The position numbers and the translations under genes are program-made. 64,000 nucleotides of DNA from Zygnema cylindricum (Eukaryota > Streptophyta > Zygnematophyceae > Zygnematales > Zygnemataceae). This document shows, one piece after another, positions 50,005 to 62,150 of this stretch. The notes under the pieces are model-generated. The model searched no databases and had not been told where the DNA came from. It saw only the letters and a program-made list of their open reading frames with translations. The DNA is taken from assembly GCA_037447655.1 (NCBI GenBank), contig JBBHKE010002945.1:248001-312000 (forward strand). Reading direction: 5' to 3'. Position 1 is the first letter of the stretch, and every line of letters starts with the position of its first letter.

Positions 50005-52230
50005 GATATGAATTCTGCAGCGTATGTGAGAAACAAGCTAGAAACAAGAGCAGTAAATGATAAAACTCCCTACGAAATGTAATCAGGACAAAAACTAGAT
50101 GTAAGTCACTTCAAAGTTATTGGAAGTAAGATATTCATTCTAGATAATGATCCTCAGAAATGGAAATTAGAGCCAAAAGGCATACCACGGATATTTCTAG
50201 GATATGATGATCATCCCAAGGGTTTTAAAGTATATGACATTAATAGAAATAAAGTCGTAGTAGGCAAAAACATCATAGTGAAGGATGAGGGAAAAGGAGT
50301 AGATATATTTAGTCACGGTACAGATGAAAAGAAAGATCGAAGTGTTGATTATATCTTTTAAGTGAAAGATCCTATGTTTTTCAGAAAAAAATATAGAAAA
50401 TGCATCTACATCAACTCAAAGTGACTTGCAATCATCTCCTTCACCTGAAACAGGAAGTGTTATGCCTAAAAGAGTTGCAAACTCTCCTCTACCTCAAGCC
50501 AAAACTAAATCACAAGAAGAATCACATGTATCGAGGAGGAGGACCCAACCATCTATACCAGCAACAAAATTTCTAGTTGGGGTTAGGCAAAATGCACGAC
50601 TCAATGGAAAAAATGCAGGCTTTGCTCACTTTGCACACACAAAAGAGCCTCTAACGTTGACGGAAGCTTTTTCGAGTAACGAAAGGGAACACTGGGTGGA
50701 TGAAGTCAATGAAGAAATGAAGTCCATCATGGAGGCCTAAACATGGGATCTGGTGAAACTTCCTTTAGGAAGAAAAGCTATTGGAATTAACTGGGTGTTT
50801 AAATTAAAATTGAACCCAGATGATACCATAGACAAGTATAAAGCTCGTTTGGTTGCTAAGGGATATAATCAAAACAAGGGGATAGATTATAATAAAAACT
50901 TTTTCACTAGTTGTAAGGTTCCCATCTTTCTACATTTTACTTACATTAGCTGCCATAGAGGATTTTGACATCCACTAAATGGATGTCAAAACAGCGTTTT
51001 GTATTGTGTCTTAGATGAGGTCATTTATATGAAGCAGTTAGAGGGTTATGAGGAAGCAGGAAAAGAAAATCTTGAGTGCACACTTTTAAAATCTTTGTAT
51101 GGCCTAAAATAGGCCCCTAGGCAATGGAACCGAAAGTTAGATGAGTTCTTGACAGGATTAGGATTTACTAGAATTAGTTCAGATCATTCAATATATGTGA
51201 TGTGTGGTGATAATCCTGATGTGGTGATATTCATTGCTGTGTATGTTGATAATTTGCTGCTAATTAGTAAGAACAAAGGATGAATTGTTAGAGTAAAACA
51301 CGCTCTTAATTCAAAATTTGAAATGAAAGATTTGGGTGAGGCTAAATACATTTTTGGAATACAAGTTGAAAGAGATGGAGAAAAGAAAATCATTAGTCTA
51401 ACTCAAAAAGAAACGATAGAAAACATGTTGGAAAGATTTGGCTTGGCTGATGCCAAAGGTTGTGCTACTCCTTTGGAGTATAAGCAAAAACTTGAACGAA
51501 TGGAGCATGAGTTTGAAGTCATAATAGATGAGGAACTCAGTGCAGAAGAGCAAAAAATTATTTCCCAAGTACCTTACAAAAAAGTAGTAGGAAATCTGAT
51601 TTACTTCATGAATTGCACTAGACTCGATATAGCTACAGCTGTTGGTGTGTTGAACAGAAGTCTACAAAATCCACAAAAGAGAGATTGGGAGGCAGCAAAA
51701 AAGGTCTTAAGATATCTTGTTGTGACTAGAAATCTTTGGCTTAATTTGGGAGGGGACAAGGTTAGCATCAATACTTCGAGTGATGATAGCTATGGTGATG
51801 TGCCTAGCAGGAAGTCTACAACTGAGTATGTCATTCACATTGGAAGTGGAACTTATAGTTGGAGTAGTAAGCTTCAAAAAGTCACGGCACAATCAACTGT
51901 GGAAGCCGAATACATGGTTGCGAGCGCAGCCTTAAAAGAGTTGCTTTGGATTAAGGCATTTCTTCAAAAATTGGGGTTTACACAACACGGAACACAAATA
52001 ATGTGGTGCAACAATCAAGCAGCCATTTCTGTGGCAAAAAATCCAAGTCACCATTTTAAGAGGCGTATGGACATTCGGCTACATTTGGTACGAGAAAAAG
52101 TATTTGCAAGAATGGTGAAACTTTGTTATTTGCCTGATGAGAAAATGGTTGCAGAGATGTTGACAAAAGCCCTTCCATCTCCTAAGTAGGAGTACAGCAC
52201 AAAAGCATGTGGTATAAGTGAGTAAGTCTT
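50005..52230 (+). pseudogene. COP-E integrase C-terminus, RT and RNase H
   Basis: Resumes integrase after COP-D (MNSAAYVRNKLETRAVNDKT, SHFKVIGSKIFILDN, FLGYDDHPKGFKVYD). The RT (NWVFKLKLNPDDTIDKYKAR, LYGLK, ISSDHSIYVM) has YVDN in place of the catalytic YVDD near 51245, which alone would inactivate it. RNase H (51323-52189) is one long frame with MNCTRLDIATAVGVL, SSDDSYGDVPSRKST, AQSTVEAEYMVAS, CNNQAAISVAKNP and MLTKALPSPK. Several stops and a frameshift lie between 50339 and 51282. Confidence 0.9.
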
Positions 52231-52247
52231 CTAAATCTTAAGAGGAG

Positions 52248-52865
52248 TATTGAAAAGTAAGCTTTAGAAATTAGAGTCTACGACTTAGAATTAATTTGGA
52301 CTACCAACTGTTCAATATTGACCAAATTTAGTGTGGATTTTTGTAGTATCTACACGAATAGTTATCTTTAAGTAAATTAGTGTGTAGGGCCGCCAATGAA
52401 TGTGGACGTGATAAGAATCACCCGGATTTTTAGGGTACAGATATTGTTAGTGGACAATTCTGGTCCAAACACTTAGATTTTTGTTAGTAGGTTGTCTAGT
52501 GAACCATGTACATACGTTTTAGTTGTTTTGTAGATCTTTTGAGTATTTAGTTCAATTAGGATTGATCAATTCGATACAGAATGTACATTCTACACAGAGT
52601 TTAGGGAATTGAGAGCACTTAGTGCACTTTAAGGTGTTTTTTGTTCTATTGTCCTTTTTTTGGCTGTGGTATATGTTTGTCTGGTTGTAAGAACTCTCTC
52701 ACTTAAAGCTACATATCTTACAACATAGATCTAGTCAAATAGGTATTTCTCTTTAGGTTTGCTTGTGCTGCCATATCTACTAATGGCTCTGTCCCTGCTG
52801 GTGCAAGTGTGATGCCTAGTGGGAGTGGAACACACCCAAGTCAAAATGCCCATGACCTTCAACAA
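52248..52865 (+). repeat. COP-E 3' LTR
   Basis: TATTGAAAAGTAAGC to CATGACCTTCAACA, 618 bp, after the purine tract CTTAAGAGGAG. It is clearly more diverged than the copies at 32976 and 35231 and has a deletion that removes the start codon of the LTR-encoded Gag start, though the reading VPAGASVMPSGSG remains. Confidence 0.88.
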
Positions 52866-52868
52866 TAT

Positions 52869-52898
52869 TTAGGGAATGTTTGTTATCTATTGATTTCG
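52869..52898 (+). repeat. MULE left terminal inverted repeat
   Basis: TTTAGGGAATGTTTGTTATC and the following ten bases. Complementary to both right-end copies except one base. Confidence 0.85.
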
Positions 52899-53199
52899 GG
52901 TGTACTTTTTCTTTATCATTGTAGTCAGTAGTGAGTGAGTAGGGTTAGGAAATACATAAAAAAAATGCTTTAACGTGAGTGTAAGTGAGAATAAGTGACT
53001 ATTTTGTTTTTGTTATCTCTTTTTTCAGAGGATGTTGCCTATACCGGATGGGATATTTGATTAAGGGATGTGCTTCTTCGAACGGCACGAAGATTTGCAA
53101 TGGGACAAAGATATGCTATATCGATATCTTCTTCAAGAAAAAAATTGGTTGTCTTGCAATGTGTTGTAGGGGGTACTTATAAAGATATCAAAGAGAAAC

Positions 53200-54296
53200 A
53201 AATAGGACAAGGGTCAAACCATCACTTTCTTCAACAAAAAAAAACTAGCTGTAGTCGACAAATAGAATTTCCATTTCGGGTTTGTGGGTACGAAAGGAAC
53301 AACAAATGGGAATTATCCACCAAAATACCACAACAGAATCACAAAAAATCCCCACATATCATGGCACACCCGATGTGTTGACGGATGGATAACAGTGATA
53401 TTGAAAAAGTTACACATTTATTTAAGATTGGCGCTAAACTGAGTCAAGTTATGAGCTCTTTAAGATTAGTGGATAAACCATGTCATGCCACAGCTAGAGA
53501 TATTTACAATTTATGGCGACAGATACGTTAACTTGAACTAAATGGTAAATCATCTATTGTAGCTCTTATAACTGAATTGGAAACTTCAAAAATGTTCAAA
53601 AGTGAGTATAAGCTAGATGATACACATCAAATCTCTCATCTTTTCATAGCTCCAAAAATATCGGTTAATATGCTAAAGAGAAATCATACATGTATTTTAT
53701 TAGATTGTACATACAAAACAATTCGTTTTAAAATGACATTGTTACACGTAGTAGGGTTGTCTCCGAATAATAAAACTTTTAGCATATGTTTTGTCTTTTT
53801 AAGTTCATAAAAACTAGAGGATTATAAGTGGGCTTTAGAGCAATTAGTTAAGTTGTTTCAAAAAGACTCTCTTCCACAAGTGTGTATAACAAACCGCGAA
53901 CTAGTTTCAATCAATGCTTTGGAAATAGTATTTCCTAATGCCCAACAACTCCTTTGTCAGTGGCACATCAATAAAAATGTCGTAGCTAAATGTAAACCTG
54001 ATTTTAGTGGTTCAGACGAAGAATGGGGGACCTTTTATCAAACATGGAATGAATTTATACAAGCAAAGTCCGTGGAAGAATTTGAGGTTGTGTGGGGAAA
54101 GTGTAGCAACTTACTTTATGACAATCAAAAGATATTGTCATATTTGGAGGATATATGGTTTCCTTGGAAAGAGCGTTTTATGAGCGCCTGGGCGGACCGT
54201 TGTCTACACCTAGGTAGTAAATCCACATCTCGGGTGGAGGGGGCTCATGCCACGTTGAAGTCTTATTTGCAAACATATACTTGTGAAATTTTTGGT

Positions 54297-54336
<40 letters not shown>

Positions 54337-55990
54337 ACTTTTTGTATGCTCATTGTATGTTTGATTAGGTTGTGTCATCATTGTTTATTAATTATTTTTT
54401 TTTTTTATCAAAACAAGTTATTTATTCATGTGACAAGAACATGATCGTTAATTGACAAATTAGTACGGATTTATACATATTTGGTTTTAAAATTCGATAT
54501 TTGTTCTATATGATGATTAAATGAATGAATATTACGCACATTACTAATGGTGGTTAATCGAATCAAATCTTTATGAACAATGGTTGAATGATTTTTTTTT
54601 ATATTAATCATGGTTGTTGATTTAATTAAATCCACACTAGTCTAAGTGTTCGAGAAAATGTCAACAAATGTAAACCATAGGAGAGTACAACCCCACAATA
54701 TTATTGGTAGCTGAACAAATATATTTCACGTTGATATTGGTGATTGAACGAATGTAATCCACTATACCAATAATAACTAAGTTAAACCTATCTATAGTAG
54801 TAATTGTTTACTCTTATGATATGTGCATTACAAACACAATTTAGGTGTATATGTATTTGAATTTAAAAACAAAAAATAAGTAATACTGTTCTAGTTACAA
54901 TACAATTACATGTTATTTATTAAATGTTAGTACATGCTCCTTAGTTATTGATCAAATGACATTTTATAGTTGTTCCAACTATAGATCTATTAGTTTATAC
55001 AAAGATAAAGTGCTACTTTTTAATTGTATGTCTCACTTACTTTAAAATTATCGCAAGTTTTTGTAGGTGATATACCTTGTGTTGTGGAGAAAATTGAAAT
55101 GATGGTTACAAAGCAATATCAAGAATTCAACGGAAGTAATGCATCTGATGCCGTGAGGATTCCACATTTTGTTCGAGAAACATTTTTTTCTAGTTTAACA
55201 TGTCACGTGTCAAATTTTGCGTTACAAAAAATAATTAAAATTTGTTCAGTTTCTAATAAAATTCTCTCTAAGTGAAAACAATTTTGATATTCATTTCTAA
55301 GAAAACTCTCTCTCAATGAAAGCCATTTTATTTTTGAGTATTGTTATAATATTTACAATTAAAAAAATGTTACAATTCTTTAAATCTTGTCTTAAACTTG
55401 AGTGTTAAAAAAAAACTTACTTTTTTTTTCTTAACATTTGAATATACTTTAATGATTTTAATGTATCCTTTTTATTTAACACATTTTATTGTTTTTGCTT
55501 TACTTTTCTCTTTACAGGTTAATAAAGAATATCAGCTTGCCAAGAAGAGTTTGGAGAGTGATTGTGATTTGGCTCCTTGTACACATACTTTGAGGAGTAC
55601 TATAGGGCTCCTATGTAGTCACTTCCTTCTCAATTTACTAAAAAAAATGAAAGCATTTTTCTACATCACATTGACAAACATTGGTATCTTCATCCACTTG
55701 AAAATCTAGAAGATATTGAAAAAGATAAAAACTTTGAAACGTATGAAAATGGGAATTTTTCCAAACTTTTACAAGCTTGGGAAAAATTGCAAAAAAAAAT
55801 TAAATCTTGGAACGTACATCATCAAATGTATGCAACAACCCAATTAGATAAAATTGCAAAGACAAAAATGCACCCAAATTTTGACCCAAAAAAACCAAAC
55901 GTTTGCCGTCGCCCCGTAGGCGCAAAAAGAATATAGATTCCTCAACCAAACGGGACCCGTCATGTTTTGAGCATGTGGAAGGAAAGTCAT
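53200..55990 (+). pseudogene. MULE transposase (two introns, broken)
   Basis: N-terminal FAR1-like DNA-binding part (CSRQIEFPFRVCGYERNNKW) near 53255-53310. The transposase core follows: LLDCTYKTIRFKM (first Asp, near 53701) and VCITNRELVSINAL, where the usual TDRE is TNRE, so the second Asp is replaced by Asn. Next are FPNAQQLLCQWHINKNV and SRVEGAHATLKSYLQTYT (Glu). A TAA at 53808 breaks the frame. Intron 1 is likely 54283-55066 (GT..AG) and intron 2 about 55249-55517. Exon parts GDIPCVVEKIE and VNKEYQLAKKSLES continue the family pattern, with LLCSH as the zinc-site end. Poly-A tract frameshifts follow. It would cut and paste the element in the nucleus if intact. Confidence 0.82.
54283..55066 (+). 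other. Likely intron 1 of the MULE transposase
   Basis: Donor ACTT/GTGAAA and acceptor TTTTTGTAG/GTGATA join ..LQTYTC to DIPCVVEKI in frame. It contains a TA microsatellite (54300-54334). Confidence 0.6.
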
Positions 55991-56880
55991 TTATTAGAAA
56001 ATGTTCTTTTTGTAAAAAGACATGGCACAATTCAAGAAAATGTACGATTATGTCAAACCAAAGTTCTCAATCCAACGAATGGAATGGCAATGATGTTCCT
56101 CAATCAAACGAAAGGATCAATATACACACCTCTAATTTAGCAGAAGACGTGGCCAAACAAGGCTTTGATTTAAATAAATTGGCGTGGAAGAAGAGTTCAC
56201 AATCGAACGAAGGGGCGAGTAATGAAAGATCTCAAATAAATGATGGCGTTGCCAAACAAAGGTCTCAATTGGACAAAAAGGTATACAAGGGAGTTTTAAA
56301 ATTTTTGACCGTGCCTTTACATCTAACATTTTGTTTGGCAAATTTACACGATGTTATGGCGGACGGGAATTGTGGTTTTAGGGTTGTTGCATCCCAATTG
56401 TATAGTAGTGAACACAATTGGGTTCTAGTACAAATTTCGAAGATTGAACATCTTCTTGCGAATTGTGGGCATTATGAGGATTTGTTTGGAAAAAATATTT
56501 ACGAAAATTTGCACTCAAGATCGGACCATCACATCGGAGTTGCAAAAAAATGTAAATGATTCTCAACCCCGGAAATGCCAATACTACTCGCTACTCAATT
56601 GGAGAGGATTGTTGTGATTATCTCACAAAATATCGTGAGTAGTAATAAGTGTATTCCATACGCAAAATTTAGCGATCAACCTCTTATTTGTTTGGTGTAT
56701 GTCAACAAGAATCACTTCCAAGTGGGTATCTTGGAAGGTGGAGTTTTACCTCCAGTGGAGCCACAGTGGCTTGGAAGGAATCATGATTCTGTGTATGGTG
56801 CGAGATGGTTAGAAGTTTTAAACCCTCGTTTTCAAAATTGGAACAATCACTTGAAGGTACATGTTTGTGTTGAACCTTAA
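55990..56880 (+). pseudogene. MULE zinc knuckle and OTU-like cysteine protease domain
   Basis: A CCHC knuckle CSFCKKTWHNSRKC (about 56002-56043) precedes an Asn/Ser/Gln-rich spacer. The OTU-like domain begins near 56340: VMADGNCGFRVVASQL holds the Asp and catalytic Cys. After a frameshift near 56560, LICLVYVNKNHFQVGILEGG holds the catalytic-type His, followed by LPPVEPQW. OTU proteases remove ubiquitin-like proteins; plant MULEs with such a domain are known as a group, but its role in transposition is not established. One frameshift breaks the domain. Confidence 0.75.
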
Positions 56881-57834
56881 CCTTTTATAAGTTAAAAACG
56901 CATTGTTTGGATGTATTTGTGGTATGAATGAACCATTTGAAAGCATAACCCTAAACATACAATACATCTATGTGAGGTGGCGGTTGTAGTATGTATGTAA
57001 AGTGCAATTAATTGCAATTGTTACATTTTCTTAATTTAATACAGACTATCACTAAATTTTTGGTTTTTTTTATTACAGGAAATATACAACAATGAAATTT
57101 AAGAAGTACCATCGAACATTTTCAATTATTTATATTGGTGTTATTTTCTCATGTTTCTTGTTTTCATTTTTTCCTCATTTGGAGGAGTGACACTTTAGAA
57201 AGAGTAAATGGTTTTCTTTTTGTTCAATAACTTTTTTGCAATGTATAAGGCATTTAATTTTACATTTTGAAAAGATTTTAAAATGTATGGCTGTCAAAAG
57301 CTTATATTTAAATTTTTTAATTCAAAAAACAATTGCTAATGTGTTAGTTGATTATTTTTATTGGTTGTTTAAAAGCGCTTTACCAAAAAATGAATGTTTG
57401 GCCTAACTTTTAATACCAGCAAAATGCCCATTTTTGCTGCCTTTTTCACAATTTCTTCACATTGCGTTATCCTTTGTTTATTATAATGATAAGAAAGCGC
57501 CTCAATCTTACTACCATTTTCTGAATATACTCATATTGCATTATTCCTTGCTAAGTGAAACTAGTGTATCACTTGACTAGAATGGTTCTTATGTGTGTTA
57601 CTTTTTTTATTTTTTGTTTTTCATATAGTCTTAACGCTTGATCTAGAGCAGTATAAAACCCTAAAATTTTTAAAAATACTATATGACCGAAAAATAATAA
57701 ACAAATCCTCTTAAACCTCAAAACATATCCAAAGTTATTTTTTTTGGGTCAAATCGTTGCATATTCCACTATGGAGTGTTTTTTGCCAATAACAGCCATT
57801 CAACCATATGGAACTCATGCGTTGCAAAAACTCT
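56881..57834. other. 3' non-coding part of the MULE
   Basis: AT-rich sequence with no supported ORF between the OTU domain and the right terminal repeats. Confidence 0.5.
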
Positions 57835-57912
57835 GAAATCAATAGATAGCAAACATTCCCTAAATTTAACGACCATAACTTTGAAATCAATAGATAGCAA
57901 ACATTCCCTAAA
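57835..57912 (-). repeat. Duplicated MULE right terminal inverted repeat
   Basis: Two identical 30-bp copies (57835-57864 and 57883-57912), 48 bases apart, ending CATTCCCTAAA. The following bases are TTTAACGACC and CATAACGACC. Confidence 0.88.
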
Positions 57913-59692
57913 CATAACGACCAGATGCATGTTGAGTGCGCTTGCCATAGCCTGCACCATCAAGCTACCTCTACTCTCATAAATGTGCTTTCTATAAATT
58001 GAAACGAAATGTGGCAAGATCGTTGCAGGATCGGCCGTACACAAGTATTGCCGCTTTGGCGTACACATAAAATATTTATGCGGACGAAAAAATCGCGTCA
58101 CGAATCGCGAACAAACATTTCTTCGAAATCGCCAACGTGCGATTCGTACAAATGAATACCGCTTGGCGCTCGCACCAAACCGAACAGACAAAAAAATATA
58201 GTATTGAAAGAAACAAAACATAACTGATGCGAACCGAACAGAACATTCGACGACGCGATTTCGGCCGACGCCGATTCGCCCAATATAATAACATTTCGTT
58301 GTCGATGTAAGACAATTGATTCGTATATAGTGTGGCTCAATTTCATCTCACGTGACGACGCGCATTTTTTTCATTTAATTTCAAATGATATGGTTCGTAA
58401 TAACAGTTTATTTTGTTTCGTGCGTTATAATATTTCCGTACGAAACTTATAGTAAATTAGTTTAAAATTGTTTCGTTTAACTTTGCGTCTAAGTTCAATG
58501 TAACGATTGGAGTATTAAATTTCAAATTTGCGGCTAAGTTCTCTCACCGTGGAGCTCACATAACGACAAAAAGTGATTGTCCGCAACACTTTGTATTTAC
58601 ATAAGGTTGCCGTAGTTTTGTTATTGTAAACGTTCGCTTGCCGTGTGAATTGCTAAATTTATTATGACGGTCCACGTTCGCAAGCGCAATATAATTTTAA
58701 GCGGTTGAAAAATATTTTCAAAGTCAAAGTAGTTCAACTGATTGACCGTCAAATTTGTACTCAACGGTGCTTTATTTATACATGTGTGTACTTCAAAAGT
58801 ACGTTTTTTAACATAATGACGTAAATGAGTATTCGCAGCCAAAACAGTCACTATCATTATCAATTCCCAAAATAAGTAACCCTAAAAAATACGAAAAATA
58901 CGTAAAGACCCTTAAAAATATGGAAAAATACGAACACTTTTCGGACATGTATTAAAAGTGTTAGTAGTTATAATGGAATGTACGCAATAAACGGAAATGT
59001 ACCCTAAAACCCTTAAAACCCCTTAAATAACCCTTTAAGGTACGGACATATACGGACATTTTACTTAAATGTACGAAAAATGTACGAGTGCAAAGTTGGG
59101 TATGCATTTTATCAACTTTTTAGGTTTATTCGCTGTTGTTCAAATCGTGAGATTTTTTCGTTTTTCCCGATTCCTACGTATAATTCGTGACTTTTGAAAA
59201 AAATGCAAAAAAACGCGAAATACTTTATGTTGGGTAAACTGGACAGAAAATTTTACGGAAATATACAGTATTTTACAGAAACTGTACAGTATTTTACGAT
59301 AAATGTACGGTATTTTACATGAAATGTACGGACTTTGACGAAAAGATACGTTGCACTTCCTAGTACTTTCAGTCCGATAAATTGATCAGGAAGTTTTCGG
59401 GAAATGTACGGAATTTTACGAGAATGTACAAAATTTAAGTGAAAATGTACGAACTTTTACAAAAAAAAGACGTTGCAGTGTTGCACCATTTGTGCGGGGT
59501 AAGTTTGCCTTCTTTACAATCGTACGGAATATTATTTACATGTACGGAATTGTACGAATTTAAACGATTAACAATTTTAACGATTTTTTCAAATCTTTCA
59601 ATGCGTTATTTACAAATAATTCGCGCGATATAATCGTGAGTAAAATACGGTTTGAACAACTATAGGTTTTTTTAGAGTTTTTTAGTTCGATG
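57913..59692. other. Spacer with short TACGG-rich repeats
   Basis: No supported coding sequence. From about 59040 to 59560 short words such as AATGTACGG and ATTTTACG recur irregularly. Confidence 0.55.
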
Positions 59693-60554
59693 TGTTATTC
59701 AAAGACAACTGCTGGTACTGAAGATGAAGAAGAAACAGCATTAGTAGTCATTGTGGACAAAACAAGAGAGGAAGCTTCCACAACTACCAATGGCAAAACA
59801 GCAACTTTGACAGACAATAACTTTCAACACAGGTATACAATAGTCCTAAAAATCTACCATAGGGTAGATATCATACAAAAAAACACACACATAAAATTTC
59901 ACTCAATTCTACTTACAGATTTGTGAGATATTCAGAGGTGAATTTTCATAAAACTGATTGTTCAGTTTTTCATAACATTTGTTCCTAATGAATCAAAATT
60001 TCCTAAGTCCTACTTCTATACACTGAAAATACTCTAATCTGTACGCTCTAATCTGTACGGAGGCATTCCAGCTGTACATCTAACATTCTAACAAAAAAAA
60101 TATTGTGAGTATACCTGTATACTGAAGGTATGTCATAAACCACATTCTCAACACTAAACAACTAATTCACAACAAAGAAAAATTTGTTCTACCAAATATT
60201 TACACCGAAGTTCCAATAACGTAAAGTGATAGTGATCTAGTAATGCCTTGTTGGTATTTGTTGGCGGCGGCTGTCAGCCGTCCGATTAAAAGAATTTGGC
60301 ACTATAGATGTGACTTCACGAAGTACCGTGGTCCCGCCGAATTTTCGTACGTCCACGGAAGACATACTCACGCATTTCTCTCAAGTTAAGACGCGTGTCC
60401 CAAGTGTGAATGAACCGTGAACTCCCAACTTCACTGTAACACTAATTTTGTTAAGTACTGAACCGAACTCAACCAAAAATAACTTAAGTCCTGAACAGCT
60501 CTCTCTCCCTCACAGTTGAGGCATAGTGAGGTCTAAAGCTTTCTAAAAACAACA
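59693..60554 (-). repeat. COP-F 3' LTR
   Basis: Minus-strand start TGTTGTTTTTAGAAAGC (60554) follows the purine tract GCTTTAGGGGAA (complement of 60555-60566). The end CTTTGAATAACA aligns with CTATGAACAACA of COP-B, which sets the left boundary at 59693. It shares blocks with the COP-B LTR (CCTAAGTC, CTGTACGGAGG). Confidence 0.75.
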
Positions 60555-60599
60555 TTCCCCTAAAGCTTTAGACTCTGCTAGTCACTCAGTCCACATGCC

Positions 60600-62150
60600 T
60601 ATCTACAGAACTTCAATTTGGGTGCAGGTAAGGGTTTCGTCATCATATCACCCACCATTTGCTCATCCGGTAAATAACTCAACAACAGGACTTTTCCGAT
60701 CACCTTTTCTCTTACAAAATGTAGCTTGATATCAATGTGCTTACTCTTAAAGTGATGATTGGGATTAGATGCAATAGCGATAGCTGCCTGATTGTCACAC
60801 TATACTATCTATGGTCCATATTGCATAAAGAAAAGCTATTGGAGAAGAGACTTTACCCAAAGTAACTCCTTAACTGCTGAGCTGGCAGCCATGTACTCAG
60901 CCTCCCTGGTAGACTGAGCTATTACATTCTGAAGTTTGATGCTCCAGCAGCAAGTTCCACTTCCGATCTTCAGAATATATACGGTGGTGGAGCGTCGAGT
61001 GCGCATATCTTCGTAGCTCGCATCACTCCATATATGAATTTTGACTTCCTCTCCACCAAGAGAGTGTCTAAGATTTTGAGTTCCTGCAAGATAGCGAAGA
61101 ACTCTCTTTGCTGCCTCGTAGTCTGACTTCCTCGGATTTTGCAAGCTTCGGCTCAAGGCTCCAACTGCGGCTGCGATGTTCGACGAGTATATTTCATGAA
61201 ATAGATGAGGCTTTTGACAATCTGCCTGTAATGAATTGAGGACATAGAATCTGCCTCCTGTGAATCCATAAAATCATCAACCAAAACACCACCATCCATT
61301 TCGTACCCTCCTACTTTTGCCTGAATTCCATAGGGGTGGCACTCCCCTTTGCTTCTGACATACCAATCTTTTCTAGCATGTTCCACATTGCTTTTTTCTG
61401 AGTAAGATAAATAATTATCTCTTTCCTATCTCTTTCTACTTGAATTCCTAGAATATACTTAGCCTCAACCAAGTCCTTCATTTCAAACCAAGAATTCATA
61501 TCTGATTTTATTTTATTAATCTCATTGATAGATTTGCTAATAAACAACAAATCATCTACATAAACTGCAACATAAATTACTCCATCATCACCTTGCATTA
61601 CATAGACTGAGTGACCTGAATTGATCTTGGTAAAGCCAAGATTGGTTAAAAACTCATCTAATTTCAGGTTCCATTGTCTCGAAGCCTGTTTCAGACCATA
61701 CAGGGACTTCAACAGTTTACAGAACAGATTTTCTTTCCCTTTTTTTGCATACATCTCTAGCTGCTTCATATAAATTACTTCTTCCAAATCACCATACAAG
61801 AAAGCCGCGTTAACGTCCATCTGATGCAATTCCATATCCTCTATTGCAGCAAGAGACAACAAAACTCTAACAGTATGAAAGCGAACCACAGGAGAGAAGG
61901 TCTCTTCATAATCAATTCCCTCCTTCTGACTAAATCCCTTAGCGACCAGTCTAGCTTTATATCTCTCAATTGTATTATCAAGATTCAATATTAATTTGAA
62001 GACCCACTAACAAGCGATAGCTTTCCGGTTCGGTGGGAGCTCCACAAGTTCCCAAGTTTGGGCTTCCATAATTGACTTTATCTCATCATTTGCAGCCGAG
62101 ATCCAATGATCCTTTTCAGGAACGGAAAAGGCTTCATGAATAGTAAGCGG
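60600..62150 (-). pseudogene. COP-F RT and RNase H
   Basis: RT from about 61988: NTIERYKARLVAKGFSQKEG, MDVNAAFLYGDLEEVIY, LYGLKQASRQWNLKLDEF and YVDDLLFISKS with the catalytic pair intact (near 61555). RNase H: SRSLQNPRKSDYEAAKRVLR, HIWSDASYEDMRTRRSTT, AQSTREAEYMAASSAVKEL. Frameshifts occur near 61320 and 61155, and a stop near 60835 precedes the end (PNHHFKSKHIDIKLHF-type reading). Confidence 0.88.

Larger units (their letters stand above)
35231..52865 (+). mobile_element. COP-E copia element, host of COP-D and a solo COP-A LTR
   Basis: A 5' LTR (35231-35915), primer site, broken gag, protease and integrase to 38944, then COP-D. The rest of integrase, RT and RNase H (50005-52230) follows, then a 3' LTR (52248-52865). 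Integrase reads through the COP-D insertion at ..WTEA / MNSAAYVRNK. The flanks AATAA and ATATT do not match, and the two LTRs differ much more than the 5' LTR differs from the solo copy at 32976. The element may therefore be a recombinant. Confidence 0.85.
52869..57912 (+). mobile_element. Mutator-like element (MULE) with OTU domain
   Basis: A 30-bp terminal inverted repeat at 52869-52898 matches 57835-57864, and again 57883-57912, with one mismatch. The contents are a FAR1-like N-terminus, a MULE transposase with introns, a CCHC knuckle and an OTU-like domain, all on the plus strand. The left terminus touches the COP-E LTR after three bases, and no clear 9-bp target duplication is seen. Confidence 0.8.

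Noticed and set aside
57769-58346. Minus-strand frames of 80-150 codons near the MULE end
   Set aside because: They overlap the terminal repeats and show no family features.
58880-59050. Telomere-like repeats (AACCCTAAA words)
   Set aside because: ACCCTAAA-like words are few and irregular, not a tandem array.
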